A DNA stretch of 27,604 bases from DATHVI01 sp035461385 (lineage in GTDB: Bacteria; Actinomycetota; Thermoleophilia; Solirubrobacterales; 70-9): assembly GCA_035461385.1 (NCBI GenBank), contig DATHVI010000015.1, positions 1 through 27,604 of the forward strand, given 5' to 3'. Position numbers and translations under genes: made by a program. The notes below the pieces were generated by a model. The model was not told the DNA's origin. It worked only from the letters and a program-made list of their open reading frames with translations, and did no database searches. Shown here piece by piece: positions 13,974 to 22,164 of this stretch (its first letter is position 1; every line of letters begins with the position of its first letter).

Positions 13974-15080
13974 TCAGGCCGCGCTCGCGGCGCGAACCGC
14001 GTCGAGCGCGCGGGCGATCCGCGCGATCCCGTCGTCGATCCGGTCGACGGGGACGCTCGCGAACGACAGCCGCAGCGCCGACTCTCCGCCCTCGAGCATG
14101 AAGTCCGGGCCGGCGACGAACGCGACTCCCTCGTCGCGCGACGCCTCGAGCAGGGTCGGGGTGTCGACGTCGTCGGCGAGCGTCAGCCAGAGGAAGTAGC
14201 CGCCCTCGGGGACGACGAACTCGGCGTCGGGGATGCGTTCGCGGAGCGCGTTGACGAGCGCGTCGCGGCGTTCGCGCAGCGCGCCGTTGACGAACTCGAC
14301 GTTCTCGCTCAACGCTCCCGAGCGGCAGAGCTCGAGCACGACCGACTCGGCGAGCATGTTCGGCGAGATGTAGTGCTCGGAGCCGCGCTTGGCGAGGGTG
14401 GCGATCCGCTCCGGCGGGCCGGCGAGGTAGCCGACTCGGACCCCCGGGCTGACCGTCTTCGAGAACGAGGAGGCGTGGATCACCCGCTCGCTCGAGTCGA
14501 GCGAGAGCATCGTCGGGTGGACCTCGCCGCCGAACCGGATCAGCCGGTAGGGGTCGTCCTCGAAGATCACGAAGTCGCGCTCGGCGGCGAGCTCGACGAG
14601 CCGCGCCCGCTTCTCCGCCGAGAGGGTGCAGCCGGCGGGGTTGTGGAAGTTCGGGATCACGTGGGCGAGCTTGATCGGCCCGCCGGATAGCGCCGCCTCG
14701 AGCATTTCGACGTCGATCCCGTCCGCTTCGAGCCGGACCGGCACCAGCTCCGCGCCCGAGCGGCCGAGCAGCAGCAACGTCCGGTCGTAGGAGGGCTGCT
14801 CGACGACGACCCGGTCGCCGGGCTCGATCATGTAGCGGAACAGGAGCGCCGCCGCCTCCATCGAGCCGTTGGTGACCATCACCCGGTCGGCCTCGATGTC
14901 GTGGAGCTCGGTGGCGATCCACTCGCAGAGCTCGGGGTGGCCGCGGCCGGTTCCGTAGGAGAGCGCCCGCTGCCAGTCGTTCTCGAGCGCCCGAGCGGCG
15001 GCCTCCCGCGCCGCCTGCGCGGGGAGGATGTCGGCGCTCGGGGCGCCGCGCGCGAAGCTGATCAGGTCTGCGACCGCCAT
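13974..15080 (-). CDS. PLP-dependent class I/II aminotransferase (MocR/LysN-like, no HTH)
   Basis: A 368-aa fold-type I aminotransferase. The PLP Schiff-base lysine is K208 in SSFSKTVSPGVRVGY. Other cofactor contacts are N147 (NFHNPAG), D175 and Y178 (EDDPYRL), and Y98 in PSYDR. The substrate-carboxylate Arg is in SALRLSFA. The sequence resembles the catalytic half of MocR regulators and 2-aminoadipate aminotransferase (LysN), but starts directly with LISFARGAPS and lacks any DNA-binding domain. It is therefore an enzyme acting on 2-aminoadipate, branched-chain or aromatic substrates; which cannot be told. The start ATG at 15080 is 25 nt downstream of the sucD stop, on the same strand, so it may be the third gene of a sucC-sucD transcript. 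Confidence 0.9.
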   Translation of the reverse strand: MAVADLISFARGAPSADILPAQAAREAAARALENDWQRALSYGTGRGHPELCEWIATELHDIEADRVMVTNGSMEAAALLFRYMIEPGDRVVVEQPSYDRTLLLLGRSGAELVPVRLEADGIDVEMLEAALSGGPIKLAHVIPNFHNPAGCTLSAEKRARLVELAAERDFVIFEDDPYRLIRFGGEVHPTMLSLDSSERVIHASSFSKTVSPGVRVGYLAGPPERIATLAKRGSEHYISPNMLAESVVLELCRSGALSENVEFVNGALRERRDALVNALRERIPDAEFVVPEGGYFLWLTLADDVDTPTLLEASRDEGVAFVAGPDFMLEGGESALRLSFASVPVDRIDDGIARIARALDAVRAASAA

Positions 15081-15105
15081 CGCGAGCTCAGTCTAGATCC
15101 GTGCC

Positions 15106-15984
15106 TCAGCCCGCGGCCCGTAGCGCCTCGATCGCGAGCGTCGCGGTCTCGGTCGGGCTGCGGCCGACGCGGACGTCGCGCGCTTCGAGCGCCTGCTTCT
15201 TCGCCTCGGCGGTTCCCGAGGAGCCGGAGATGATCGCCCCCGCGTGGCCCATCTGCTTGCCCGGTGGGGCGGTGAACCCGGCGATGTAGGCGACGACCGG
15301 CTTCGAGACCCGCTCGGCGATGAACTCGGCCGCCCTCTCCTCGGCGTCGCCCCCGATCTCGCCGACGATCACGATCAGCTCGGTCTCGTCGTCGTCCTCG
15401 AACAGGGCGAGGACGTCGATGAAGTCCGAGCCGACGATCGGGTCGCCGCCGATGCCGACGATCGTCGAGTTGCCGGCGCCGGCGTGCTTGAGCTCGTTGC
15501 CGATCTGGTAGGTGAGGGTTCCGGACTTCGAGACGACGCCGATCGGCCCGGGATCGAAGAACTGCGCCGGGATGATCCCGACGTTCGCCTTCCCCGGTGA
15601 GAGCACGCCGGGGCAGTTCGGCCCGATCAGGCGCACACCCGCATCCCTCGCCTGCCAGTAGACGCGCATCATGTCGAGCACCGGGATCCCCTCGGTGATC
15701 GCGATCACCGTCTCGACCCCGGCGTCGACCGCCTCCTCGATCGCCGCCGCCGCGAACCGCGCCGGGACGAAGATCATCGACGTGTTCGCCCCCCGCTCGG
15801 AGACCGCCGCGGCGATCGTGTCGAAGACCGGAACCCCATCGACCTCCCGGCCTCCCTTGCCGGGCGTCACCCCGGCGACCAGCTCGGTGCCGTAGTCGCG
15901 GTTGCGGAGACCGTGGAAGCTCCCCTCGCGCCCGGTCAGGCCGCTGACTACCAGCCTGGTGTTGGTGTCGATGATGATTGACAC
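15106..15984 (-). CDS. sucD: Succinate-CoA ligase subunit alpha
   Basis: A 292-aa alpha subunit of succinyl-CoA synthetase, the TCA-cycle enzyme making ATP or GTP from succinyl-CoA. The CoA-binding Rossmann region starts at VVSGLTGREGSFH (~12-24). GPNCPGVLSPG (121-131) and the phosphohistidine H247 in KQMGHAGAI are present. Length is normal. The start is GTG at 15984 (GTG TCA ATC ATC ATC); no strong ribosome site is seen in the 40-nt spacer after sucC, which carries a 15-bp direct repeat. It forms an operon with sucC upstream and probably the aminotransferase downstream. Confidence 0.97.
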   Translation of the reverse strand: MSIIIDTNTRLVVSGLTGREGSFHGLRNRDYGTELVAGVTPGKGGREVDGVPVFDTIAAAVSERGANTSMIFVPARFAAAAIEEAVDAGVETVIAITEGIPVLDMMRVYWQARDAGVRLIGPNCPGVLSPGKANVGIIPAQFFDPGPIGVVSKSGTLTYQIGNELKHAGAGNSTIVGIGGDPIVGSDFIDVLALFEDDDETELIVIVGEIGGDAEERAAEFIAERVSKPVVAYIAGFTAPPGKQMGHAGAIISGSSGTAEAKKQALEARDVRVGRSPTETATLAIEALRAAG

Positions 15985-15988
15985 GGCT

Positions 15989-16020
15989 TCGGTGCTCGTT
16001 GCTGCTCGGTGCTCGTTGCT
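15989..16020. repeat. 15-bp tandem duplication in the sucC-sucD spacer
   Basis: TCGGTGCTCGTTGCT occurs at 15989-16003 and again at 16006-16020, a 17-bp period with perfect 15-bp identity. It fills nearly all of the 40-nt gap between the sucC stop and the sucD GTG. A recent slippage duplication is likely. It displaces any ribosome site and could change sucC:sucD expression ratio. Confidence 0.8.
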
Positions 16021-16024
16021 CAGG

Positions 16025-17173
16025 CTAGGGTCGAGCCGCGGCCAGCTCGACGACCCGCTCGGCGGCGCCGAGCATCGTCTTCTCCTGGTGGAGGTTGGGG
16101 AGGTCGGCCTCGGCGAGCAGCCGCAGGCCCTCCTCCTGGTTCGTCCCGTCGAGCCGGACGACGAACGGGACGTCGATCTCGATCTGCTTCGAGGCCTCGA
16201 TGATCCCCTTCGCGATCTCGTCGCAGCGGGTGATGCCGCCGAAGATGTTGAACAGGATCGCGTTCACCTTCTCGTCCGAGGTGATCACCTCGAGCGCGTC
16301 GACGATCGCCTCGGCGCGCGAGCCGCCGCCGGCGTCGAGGAAGTTCGCCGGCGCACCGCCCGCCTGGGCGACGACGTCGAGCGTCGACATGCAGAGCCCC
16401 GCCCCGTTGCCGAGGATCCCGATGTCGCCGCCGAGCTTGACGTAGGTGAGGCCCTTCTCCTTCGCCATCGCCTCCTGCGGGTCGTCGGCCGCCGAATCGG
16501 CGAGCTTCGCGAGCTCCTCGTGACGGAAGAGAGCGTTGTTGTCGATCGTCACCTTCGAGTCGAGCGCGACCACCCGCCTGTCGCCGGTGACGATCAGCGG
16601 GTTGACCTCGATCAGGGTCGCGTCCTCGGCGAGCGCGACCCGGTGGAGCTCGACCAGCAGCTCGGCGACCTGGCCGGTGACGTCCTCGTCGATCCCGGCG
16701 TCGAGCGCGATCTCTCGGGCGAGCTCGGCGTCGATGCCGGCGGCGGGGTCTAGGTGGCGGCGGACGAGCGCGTCGGGGTCACGCTCGGCGACCTCCTCGA
16801 CGTCGATCCCGCCCATTCGCGAGAGCATCGCCAGCAGCCGCTTCTCGGAGCGGTCGAGGATGATCGACGCGTAGTACTCGGAGGCGATGTCCGACGCCTG
16901 CTCGACCCACAGGTCCTCGACGGTGAAGCCGCGGATGTCCATCCCGAGGATCGCGCCAGCGTGCCCGCGCGCCTCGGACGCGTCGGTGGCGATCTTGATC
17001 CCGCCGGCCTTGCCGCGGCCGCCGATCGGCACCTGCGCCTTGACGACGCACGGGTAGCCGATCGCGTCGGCGGCGGTGACCGCGTCGTCGACGGTGGCTG
17101 CGTGGCGGCCCTCGGGGACCGGAACGCCGTGGCTGCGGAAGAGCTGCTTGCCCTGGTACTCGAGCAGATCCAA
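16025..17173 (-). CDS. sucC: Succinate-CoA ligase (ADP/GDP-forming) subunit beta
   Basis: A 382-aa beta subunit with an ATP-grasp N-terminal domain and CoA-ligase C-terminal domain. The protein starts in the usual way (MDLLEYQGKQLF), has the nucleotide-binding AQVPIGGRGKAGGIK (~46-60), metal-binding EVNPL (~199) and D213 (ALDSK), and the C-terminal GGDIGILGNGAGL and FGGITRCDEIA segments. The start is TTG at 17173, supported by exact family N-terminus. There is no Shine-Dalgarno, but TAGGCT (17189-17184) lies 10 nt upstream, suggesting leaderless translation. It is first gene of the sucC-sucD operon, divergent from the HAD gene across 71 bp. Confidence 0.97.
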   Translation of the reverse strand: MDLLEYQGKQLFRSHGVPVPEGRHAATVDDAVTAADAIGYPCVVKAQVPIGGRGKAGGIKIATDASEARGHAGAILGMDIRGFTVEDLWVEQASDIASEYYASIILDRSEKRLLAMLSRMGGIDVEEVAERDPDALVRRHLDPAAGIDAELAREIALDAGIDEDVTGQVAELLVELHRVALAEDATLIEVNPLIVTGDRRVVALDSKVTIDNNALFRHEELAKLADSAADDPQEAMAKEKGLTYVKLGGDIGILGNGAGLCMSTLDVVAQAGGAPANFLDAGGGSRAEAIVDALEVITSDEKVNAILFNIFGGITRCDEIAKGIIEASKQIEIDVPFVVRLDGTNQEEGLRLLAEADLPNLHQEKTMLGAAERVVELAAARP

Positions 17174-17194
17174 AGGGTTGCGGAGCCTAGCCGA

Positions 17195-17222
17195 GGAGGC
17201 GGGATCCGGGCGTCACGCCTCC
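17195..17222. promoter_or_regulatory. Inverted repeat in the sucC/HAD divergent promoter region
   Basis: GGAGGCG (17195-17201) and CGCCTCC (17216-17222) are perfect arms separated by 14 nt, which include GGATCC. The repeat sits between the -10-like boxes of the two divergent genes, at a spacing (21 bp centre to centre) suited to a dimeric regulator. In DNA this GC-rich chance occurrence is possible. Confidence 0.3.
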
Positions 17223-17244
17223 GCTTGCCATAATCCCGCGGCTC

Positions 17245-17934
17245 ATGGCTCTCCCGAGGTTCAAGGACATCAGCTGGGTGACGACCGACTGCTACGGCAC
17301 CCTGGTCGACTGGGAGCGGGGGATCATCGACGCGTTCTCGGCCGAGGCGGCGAAAGACGGGTTCAGCTTCGACGAGCAGAGCTTCATCGACCGCTTCCTC
17401 GAGGTGCAGGCTGAGATCATGGCCGGCTCGTACGAGCTCTACGCCGAGGTCCTGCGCCGGACAGCGGTCAAGGTCGCCCGCGAGATCGGCTGGGAGCTCG
17501 AGCCCTCGCGAGCGCAGTTCCTCCCCGACAGCGTCGGCCGCTGGGTGCCGTTCCGGGAGGCGAACGCGGCGATGGACCGGCTGGCCAAGCGCTACGAGGT
17601 CGGGATCATCTCGAACATCGACGACAAGCTGCTCGGAGTCTCGCGCCGGCACCTGAGGACCGAGCTCGACCTCGTCGTCACCGCGCAGCAGGTCCGCAGC
17701 TACAAGCCGGACCCGGCGCACTTCAAGGAGTGCGCGCGGCGGATCGGCGGCAAGAAGGGCTGGGTCCACATCGGGAGCGGCTACGAGACCGACGTCGCGC
17801 CGCTCTTGAAGATGAACGTCCCGGTGATCTGGGTCAACCGCCGCGGGGAGAAGCTCGAGGGCCGCAAGAAGCCCGACGCCGAGGTGAAGAACTTCCGCGA
17901 CGCAGCGGCCAAGCTGGGTGCCCGCGGAAGCTGA
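17245..17934 (+). CDS. HAD hydrolase, type II haloacid dehalogenase-like
   Basis: A 229-aa HAD-family protein. Nucleophile D15 is in TTDCYGTLVDW, the motif II Ser in GIISNIDD, the Lys in SYKPDPAHF, and motif IV is HIGSGYETDVAPL. Motif IV lacks the GDS of phosphatases and is closer to the S/N-x-x-x-D form of L-2-haloacid dehalogenases, so a dehalogenase-like role is plausible, though many such proteins are phosphatases. The start ATG at 17245 has no Shine-Dalgarno; CATAAT at 17229-17234 lies 10 nt upstream, as for a leaderless mRNA. Its last 17 nt overlap the proposed start of the sulfotransferase. Confidence 0.88.
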   Translation: MALPRFKDISWVTTDCYGTLVDWERGIIDAFSAEAAKDGFSFDEQSFIDRFLEVQAEIMAGSYELYAEVLRRTAVKVAREIGWELEPSRAQFLPDSVGRWVPFREANAAMDRLAKRYEVGIISNIDDKLLGVSRRHLRTELDLVVTAQQVRSYKPDPAHFKECARRIGGKKGWVHIGSGYETDVAPLLKMNVPVIWVNRRGEKLEGRKKPDAEVKNFRDAAAKLGARGS

Positions 17935-18904
17935 CGTCGGAGGGGACCCCGCCGACGCCGCGATGGTCGCGCGTGCCCGCGAGCGCTTCGCCGCCGACCG
18001 GCGCCGCCGCGCGCGCCGCCGCCCGCCCGCCTCGGGGGCGCTGCCGAACCTGATCGTGATCGGGGGGCTCAAGTGCGGGACGACTAGCCTCCACCACTAC
18101 CTCAACCTCCATCCCGAAATCGCGATGTCGCGGCCGAAGGAGCTCAACTTCTTCGTCGCCGAGCTCAACTGGGACCTCGGCCGCGACTGGTACGCGAGCC
18201 ACTTCGACCCCGCCGCCCCGGTCCGAGGCGAGACGTCCCCCCACTACACGAACCTGCCGCGGTTCGAGGGCGTGGCCGAGCGGATGCGCTCGCTGCTCGG
18301 TGACGACCTGCGGGTGATCTACATGGTTCGCGACCCGATCGACCGGATCCTCTCGCACTACCTGCACAACGTCGGCGGCGGCTACGAGAGCCGCCCGCTC
18401 GAGCACGCCCTGTCGGACGCCGAGAGCGCCTATGTCGCCCGCAGCCGCTACGCGATGCAGCTCGAGCCGTACCTGCGCGAGCTCGGGTCCGAGCGGATCG
18501 CGATCGTCTCGCGCGAGGAGCTCAAGGACGACCGCGAGGCGACGCTGCTGCGCCTGTTCGAGCTCTCGGGCGTCGACCCGGACTTCCGCTCGGACCAGTT
18601 CGAGCGCGAATGGGAGACGGGGAGCGCGAAGGTCGGCCGTGGGTTCCGGCTGATGGACCGGGCGGTGCGGCTGCCGGGCCTGCGGGCCCTCGATCGCAAC
18701 TTCGACCGGCTCCCGGAGTCGCTGCGGTGGCTGGTCGAGCGGATCGTCCACGACCCGGGAGCCGGCGCGGCGCCGAAGCCCGAGCTCCCGGGCGCCGTCC
18801 GCGAGCGGCTGACCGAGCTGCTGCGGCCGGACGTCGAGCGGCTCGAGCGGATCGCCGGGCGGCGCTTCGGCTGGCTCGGCGACGCCGCGGGCGGGGGTAC
18901 CTAA
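17918..18904 (+). CDS. PAPS-dependent sulfotransferase-family protein
   Basis: A 328-aa sulfotransferase-family protein. The 5'-phosphosulfate loop is GGLKCGTTSLHHYL (K52, T55-S57). The 3'-phosphate-binding residues are R138 and S146 in VIYMVRDPIDRILSHYLH. Family layout matches heparan-sulfate/NodH-type transferases that move sulfate from PAPS to a sugar or lipid hydroxyl. The first ~40 residues are Arg/Ala-rich and low-complexity. The start is uncertain: GTG 17918 overlaps the HAD gene, while ATG 17963 would remove 15 residues; neither has a good ribosome site. The acceptor is unknown. A nucleotide-sugar dehydrogenase lies 2 kb downstream on the other strand, so a sulfated surface glycan is conceivable. 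Confidence 0.88.
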   Translation: MPAEADVGGDPADAAMVARARERFAADRRRRARRRPPASGALPNLIVIGGLKCGTTSLHHYLNLHPEIAMSRPKELNFFVAELNWDLGRDWYASHFDPAAPVRGETSPHYTNLPRFEGVAERMRSLLGDDLRVIYMVRDPIDRILSHYLHNVGGGYESRPLEHALSDAESAYVARSRYAMQLEPYLRELGSERIAIVSREELKDDREATLLRLFELSGVDPDFRSDQFEREWETGSAKVGRGFRLMDRAVRLPGLRALDRNFDRLPESLRWLVERIVHDPGAGAAPKPELPGAVRERLTELLRPDVERLERIAGRRFGWLGDAAGGGT

Positions 18905-18913
18905 GCTCTCACC

Positions 18914-19360
18914 ATGCGGATCTCGGTCGCAGCCGACGAGCGGACGGGAATCGCCGACGCCGTCGTCGACGAGCTCCGCCGCCGCGGCCACCAGCCGATC
19001 CTCCATGGTGCCCTGAGCGAGTCCGAGCGCGACGACTGGGCCTGGGCGAGTGAGGCGGCGGCGCGCGACGTCGCCGAGGGCCGTGCCGAGCAGGCGGTCG
19101 TCTGCTGCTGGACCGGCACCGGGGCGTCGATCGCGGCGAACAAGGTTCCCGGCATCCGCGCGGCGCTCTGCGGCGACGCGCGGACGGCCGACGGCGCCCG
19201 GACGTGGAACGACGCCAACGTCCTCGCCCTCAGCCTGCGGGCGACGAGCGCCGCGGAGCTCGAGGAGATCCTCGACGCGTGGTTCGCCGGCGCCCCGAGC
19301 GCCGACGGCGACGACCGCGCCAACGTCGACCACCTCGCCGAGATCGAGCACGACGCGTGA
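18914..19360 (+). CDS. RpiB/LacAB-family protein with altered active site
   Basis: A 148-aa protein of the RpiB/LacA/LacB sugar-phosphate isomerase family. The core CCWTGTGASIAANKVPGIRAALC (~64-86) and NDANVLALSLR (~101-111) align well with RpiB. The catalytic Cys of E. coli RpiB corresponds to the second Cys of CCW. However, the Gly after it is Trp, the DH pair near the N-terminus is DE (AADERTG), and the His just before NDxNVLA (H99 in E. coli) is Trp (ARTWNDANV). Without that His the ring-opening chemistry of ribose-5-phosphate isomerase is doubtful, so no rpiB symbol is given. The start ATG at 18914 is 9 nt after the sulfotransferase stop, with TAAGCT 6 nt upstream. Confidence 0.85.
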   Translation: MRISVAADERTGIADAVVDELRRRGHQPILHGALSESERDDWAWASEAAARDVAEGRAEQAVVCCWTGTGASIAANKVPGIRAALCGDARTADGARTWNDANVLALSLRATSAAELEEILDAWFAGAPSADGDDRANVDHLAEIEHDA

Positions 19361-19443
19361 GGTCGGCCGCCCACCCCCTTCCTCGGCATTGACCACGCCA
19401 TGGCGCCGACAACGCTGAGATACCCGGCCGAGGCGGGTCGCCC

Positions 19444-20187
19444 GTGGGGTTGAGGCGGGTCGTTCCCGAGCCGCTCGCGGCGACGACGATCGCCGAGCAC
19501 GTCGCCGGGCTCGATTTCCTCGCCCTCGCCGGCGCCGAGCGCCCCTACTTGGTCACCAACTTCGTCCTCACGCTCGACGGCCGGGCGACGATCCGCGGGC
19601 GCTCGGGCCCGATCGGGAGCGACGCCGACACCGAGCTCCTGGTCGGCCTGCGAACCCGCGTCGACGCGGTGATGATCGGCGCCGGGACGATGCGCGCCGA
19701 ACGCTACGGCCCGCCGGTCAAGGACCCCGCGAAGCGCGAGCGCCGCGAGCGGGCCGGGCTCGCGGCGGACCCGCTGATGGTCCTTGTCAGCGCGAGCCTC
19801 GAGCTGCCCTGGGAGGCTCCGCTGTTCACCGACGGCGGGCGGGTCCTGATCTGGACCTCGTCGGACCGGGAGCCCCCGCAGACCGCGGCACCGGTCACCG
19901 TCGAGCGGTTCGAGGGAGCGGTCGACCTCCGGGCGGCGGTCGCCCGGTTGCGCGCCGAGCATGGGGTGCGGGCCCTGCTCTGCGAGGGCGGGCCCCGGCT
20001 CCATGCCGAGCTGATCGCGGACGGGGTGGTCGACGAGCTGTTCGTGACCCACGCGCCGAAGCTCGCCGGGGGCAGCGGCCCGGGGCTCGTCGCCGGCCTC
20101 GCGGAGAAGGAGCGACGGCTCGAGCTCGTCTCGCTCCTCCACGACGAGGGGACTGCCGAGCTCTTCGGCCGCTACCGGCTGCGGTAG
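19444..20187 (+). CDS. RibD C-terminal/dihydrofolate reductase-like NADPH reductase
   Basis: A 247-aa reductase of the RibD C-terminal domain family, which in riboflavin synthesis reduces the ribosyl group of the pyrimidine intermediate with NADPH. Visible features are the substrate strand VTNFVLTLDGRAT (~37-49), the region DAVMIGAGTMRAERYGP (~76-92), the NADPH glycine turn LLCEGGPRLHAELI (~178-191) and the FVTHAPKLAGG strand. No deaminase domain is fused to it and no riboflavin gene is adjacent, so the substrate may differ. The start is GTG at 19444 with weak GAGGCGGG upstream; TTG at 19450 is possible. It follows the RpiB-like gene on the same strand after 83 nt. Confidence 0.85.
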   Translation: MGLRRVVPEPLAATTIAEHVAGLDFLALAGAERPYLVTNFVLTLDGRATIRGRSGPIGSDADTELLVGLRTRVDAVMIGAGTMRAERYGPPVKDPAKRERRERAGLAADPLMVLVSASLELPWEAPLFTDGGRVLIWTSSDREPPQTAAPVTVERFEGAVDLRAAVARLRAEHGVRALLCEGGPRLHAELIADGVVDELFVTHAPKLAGGSGPGLVAGLAEKERRLELVSLLHDEGTAELFGRYRLR

Positions 20188-20191
20188 CGGC

Positions 20192-20917
20192 TCAGGCCCC
20201 GCGCCAGAGCGGCTCGATCGACGGGCTCGCCGGGATCGCCCCCTGCTCGACCGAGCGGCGCTCGCCGCGGCGGAGCATCCGCAGCGCGATCAGCGTCGCG
20301 CTGAGCAGGACCGAGGCGCCGAGGCTGAGCTGGATGCTGAGCAGGCCCTCGCGGCTCCAGTAGACGTCCTCAAGCTCGAGCAGCAGCGCCGCCTCGTCGA
20401 AGGTGAGGCCGATGCCGACCCCGAACGGGATCGCGAGCCGGCGCTCGAGCCGGTCGTCGCGGGTCACCAGGGCAGCCGCTCCGCTGGCGAACGCGAGCAG
20501 GATCCCGGGGACGAAGTGGTGGACGTGACGGCCGCCGACGTGGACGCTCCCGAACGGGTTCCAGCCGCGCCGGATCGCGTAGGTCGAGCTGCGGATCGCG
20601 ACGAACCCGGCGAGGAACCCGGAGAGGATGTTGAACAGGACCCGCTCGTGCCGCGGCGCCGACTCGTAGCCCTCGATCGCGACCGTGACCGTGTCCTGGG
20701 CGACCTCGCCCGCGAGCTCGAGCCCGCGATCGGCGCCGTCCGCGCGGCCCGCCTCGGCCCCGCTTTGCCGGCGGGCTCGGGCAAGCCTCATGACCTCGCC
20801 GCCGACCACCGTCCCGGCGGTCGCGACCGCGAGCCCGGCGAGGCCGAGGGTGAGTCGGTCGGCGCGGGCGGCGCCGCGGCGCGCGAGCCTGATTCGCGGC
20901 ATCGCCGGCGCTGCCAC
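20192..20917 (-). CDS. Uncharacterised multi-pass membrane protein
   Basis: A 241-aa protein that I cannot assign to a named family. About five hydrophobic segments are visible: ~24-42, 92-112 (LFNILSGFLAGFVAIRSSTYAI), 133-152, 163-182 and 193-216. Striking polar motifs sit at the membrane edges: GRHVHHFVPG (~128-137) and the acidic stretch TFDEAALLLELEDVYWS (~173-189). These His and Asp/Glu could form a metal site. The C-terminus is soluble and basic. The start is GTG at 20917, overlapping the TAG of the dehydrogenase gene (TAGTG), which implies coupled translation; ATG at 20902 is an alternative. It ends 4 nt from the convergent RibD-like gene. Confidence 0.75.
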   Translation of the reverse strand: MAAPAMPRIRLARRGAARADRLTLGLAGLAVATAGTVVGGEVMRLARARRQSGAEAGRADGADRGLELAGEVAQDTVTVAIEGYESAPRHERVLFNILSGFLAGFVAIRSSTYAIRRGWNPFGSVHVGGRHVHHFVPGILLAFASGAAALVTRDDRLERRLAIPFGVGIGLTFDEAALLLELEDVYWSREGLLSIQLSLGASVLLSATLIALRMLRRGERRSVEQGAIPASPSIEPLWRGA

Positions 20918-22164
20918 TAGAGCCGGACCAGGTTCTCGGCGGCGATCCCGCGGGTGGCGCCGCGGAAGTCGACGACGAGCGGCGCCTCGGCGACGACGCG
21001 TCGATAGTCGAGCTCGGGGTGGGCGGTGACGACGCAGGCAACGTCGCAGGCGGGGAGCCCCTCGGCGAGCGGCACCGAGGCGAGGCCGAGCTCGGCGACC
21101 TCGGGGACATGGGGGTCGTGGTAGGAGACCTCGGCGCCGAGCTCCCCCAGAAGCGAGGCGATCTTCAGCGCCGGCGCCTCGCGCAGGTCGCCGATCCCAG
21201 CCTTGTAGGAGACGCCGAGGAGCAGGACCTTGGACCCGCGCGCCGGCTTGCTGACATCGTTCAGCGCCCGGACGACCTTGTCGACGCAGAAGTGAGGCTG
21301 GTGACGGTTGACCTTGCCGGCGAGCTCGATGAACTCGGTCTGGAAGTCGTACTCGCGCGCCTTGAACGCGAGGTAGAAGGGGTCGATCGGCAGGCAGTGG
21401 CCGCCCATCCCCGGCCCGGGGTCGAAGCGCATGAACCCGAACGGCTTCGTCGCCGCCGCTTCGACCACCTCCCAGACGTCGATCCGCATCCGGTCGCAGA
21501 GGATCGCGAGCTCGTTGACGAGGGCGATGTTGACCGAGCGGAAGATGTTCTCGAGCAGCTTTGCGAGCTCGGCCGCCTCGGGGGTCGAGAGGGTGATGAC
21601 CTCGTCGCAGATCTCCTCATACAGCGCCACCGCGCGCTCGCGGCAGGCCTCGGTGAGCGCGCCGACGAGCTTCGGGGTGGTGCGGATCGTGTGGTCGGTG
21701 CGTCCGGGGTCGATCCGCTCGGGGGAGAACGCAAGGTGGAAGTCGCTGCCGGCGGCGAGGCCGGACTCCTCGAGGATCGGACGCAGGCGGTCGCGCGTCG
21801 TCCCCGGGTAGGTCGTCGACTCGAGGACCACGAGCTGGCCGCGGCGAAGGTTCGGGGTCAGCGCCTGGGCGGCGTCGATGACGTGGGAGAGGTCGGGCTC
21901 GCGCTGGTTGGCGAGCGGGGTCGGGACGCAGATCAGGATCGCGTCGCAGCCGGCGAGCTCGCCGGCTGCGGCTGTGACTCGAAGCCGCTCCCCGGCTGCG
22001 ACGAGCTGCGAGTCGGAGACGTCGTCGACGTGGCTATGGCCACCCGCGAGCGCGTCGACGACGCGCTGGCTCCGGTCGAAGCCCAGGACCTCGTGGCCCG
22101 CCTCGGCGAAGGCGACCGCGAGCGGGAGACCGACGTAGCCGAGACCGATGATCGCGACCTTCAT
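20917..22164 (-). CDS. Nucleotide-sugar (UDP-sugar) 6-dehydrogenase, WbpA/WecC-like
   Basis: A 415-aa UDP-sugar dehydrogenase making a uronic acid nucleotide sugar for surface polysaccharide. The N-terminal NAD fold has IIGLGYVGLPLA (5-16) and CVPTP (79-83). The central domain has K203 and N212 and the catalytic C257 (GMGGHCLPIDPFYL), and the C-terminal domain begins at VLLLGVSYKAGIGDLREAPAL. The GHCLPIDPFYL form and the ELAKLLENIFRSVNIALVNE helix favour the UDP-HexNAc dehydrogenase (WbpA/WecC) branch over UDP-glucose dehydrogenase. An upstream in-frame extension to 22338 is rejected; ATG at 22164 gives the normal N-terminus. TACACT (22179-22174) lies 9 nt before it, a leaderless-type promoter. 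It is coupled to the downstream membrane protein. Confidence 0.93.
   Translation of the reverse strand: MKVAIIGLGYVGLPLAVAFAEAGHEVLGFDRSQRVVDALAGGHSHVDDVSDSQLVAAGERLRVTAAAGELAGCDAILICVPTPLANQREPDLSHVIDAAQALTPNLRRGQLVVLESTTYPGTTRDRLRPILEESGLAAGSDFHLAFSPERIDPGRTDHTIRTTPKLVGALTEACRERAVALYEEICDEVITLSTPEAAELAKLLENIFRSVNIALVNELAILCDRMRIDVWEVVEAAATKPFGFMRFDPGPGMGGHCLPIDPFYLAFKAREYDFQTEFIELAGKVNRHQPHFCVDKVVRALNDVSKPARGSKVLLLGVSYKAGIGDLREAPALKIASLLGELGAEVSYHDPHVPEVAELGLASVPLAEGLPACDVACVVTAHPELDYRRVVAEAPLVVDFRGATRGIAAENLVRL

Noticed and set aside
19410..19435. CTGAGATACCC before the RibD-like gene resembles part of a TPP riboswitch
   Set aside because: The other obligatory parts (GGGGTGC-type 5' strand, GAACCTGA and AATGCCAGCG-like 3' region) are absent, and the downstream gene is not a thiamine gene. 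The 7-bp arms CCTCGGC/GCCGAGG (19381-19433) enclosing it are weak evidence on their own.
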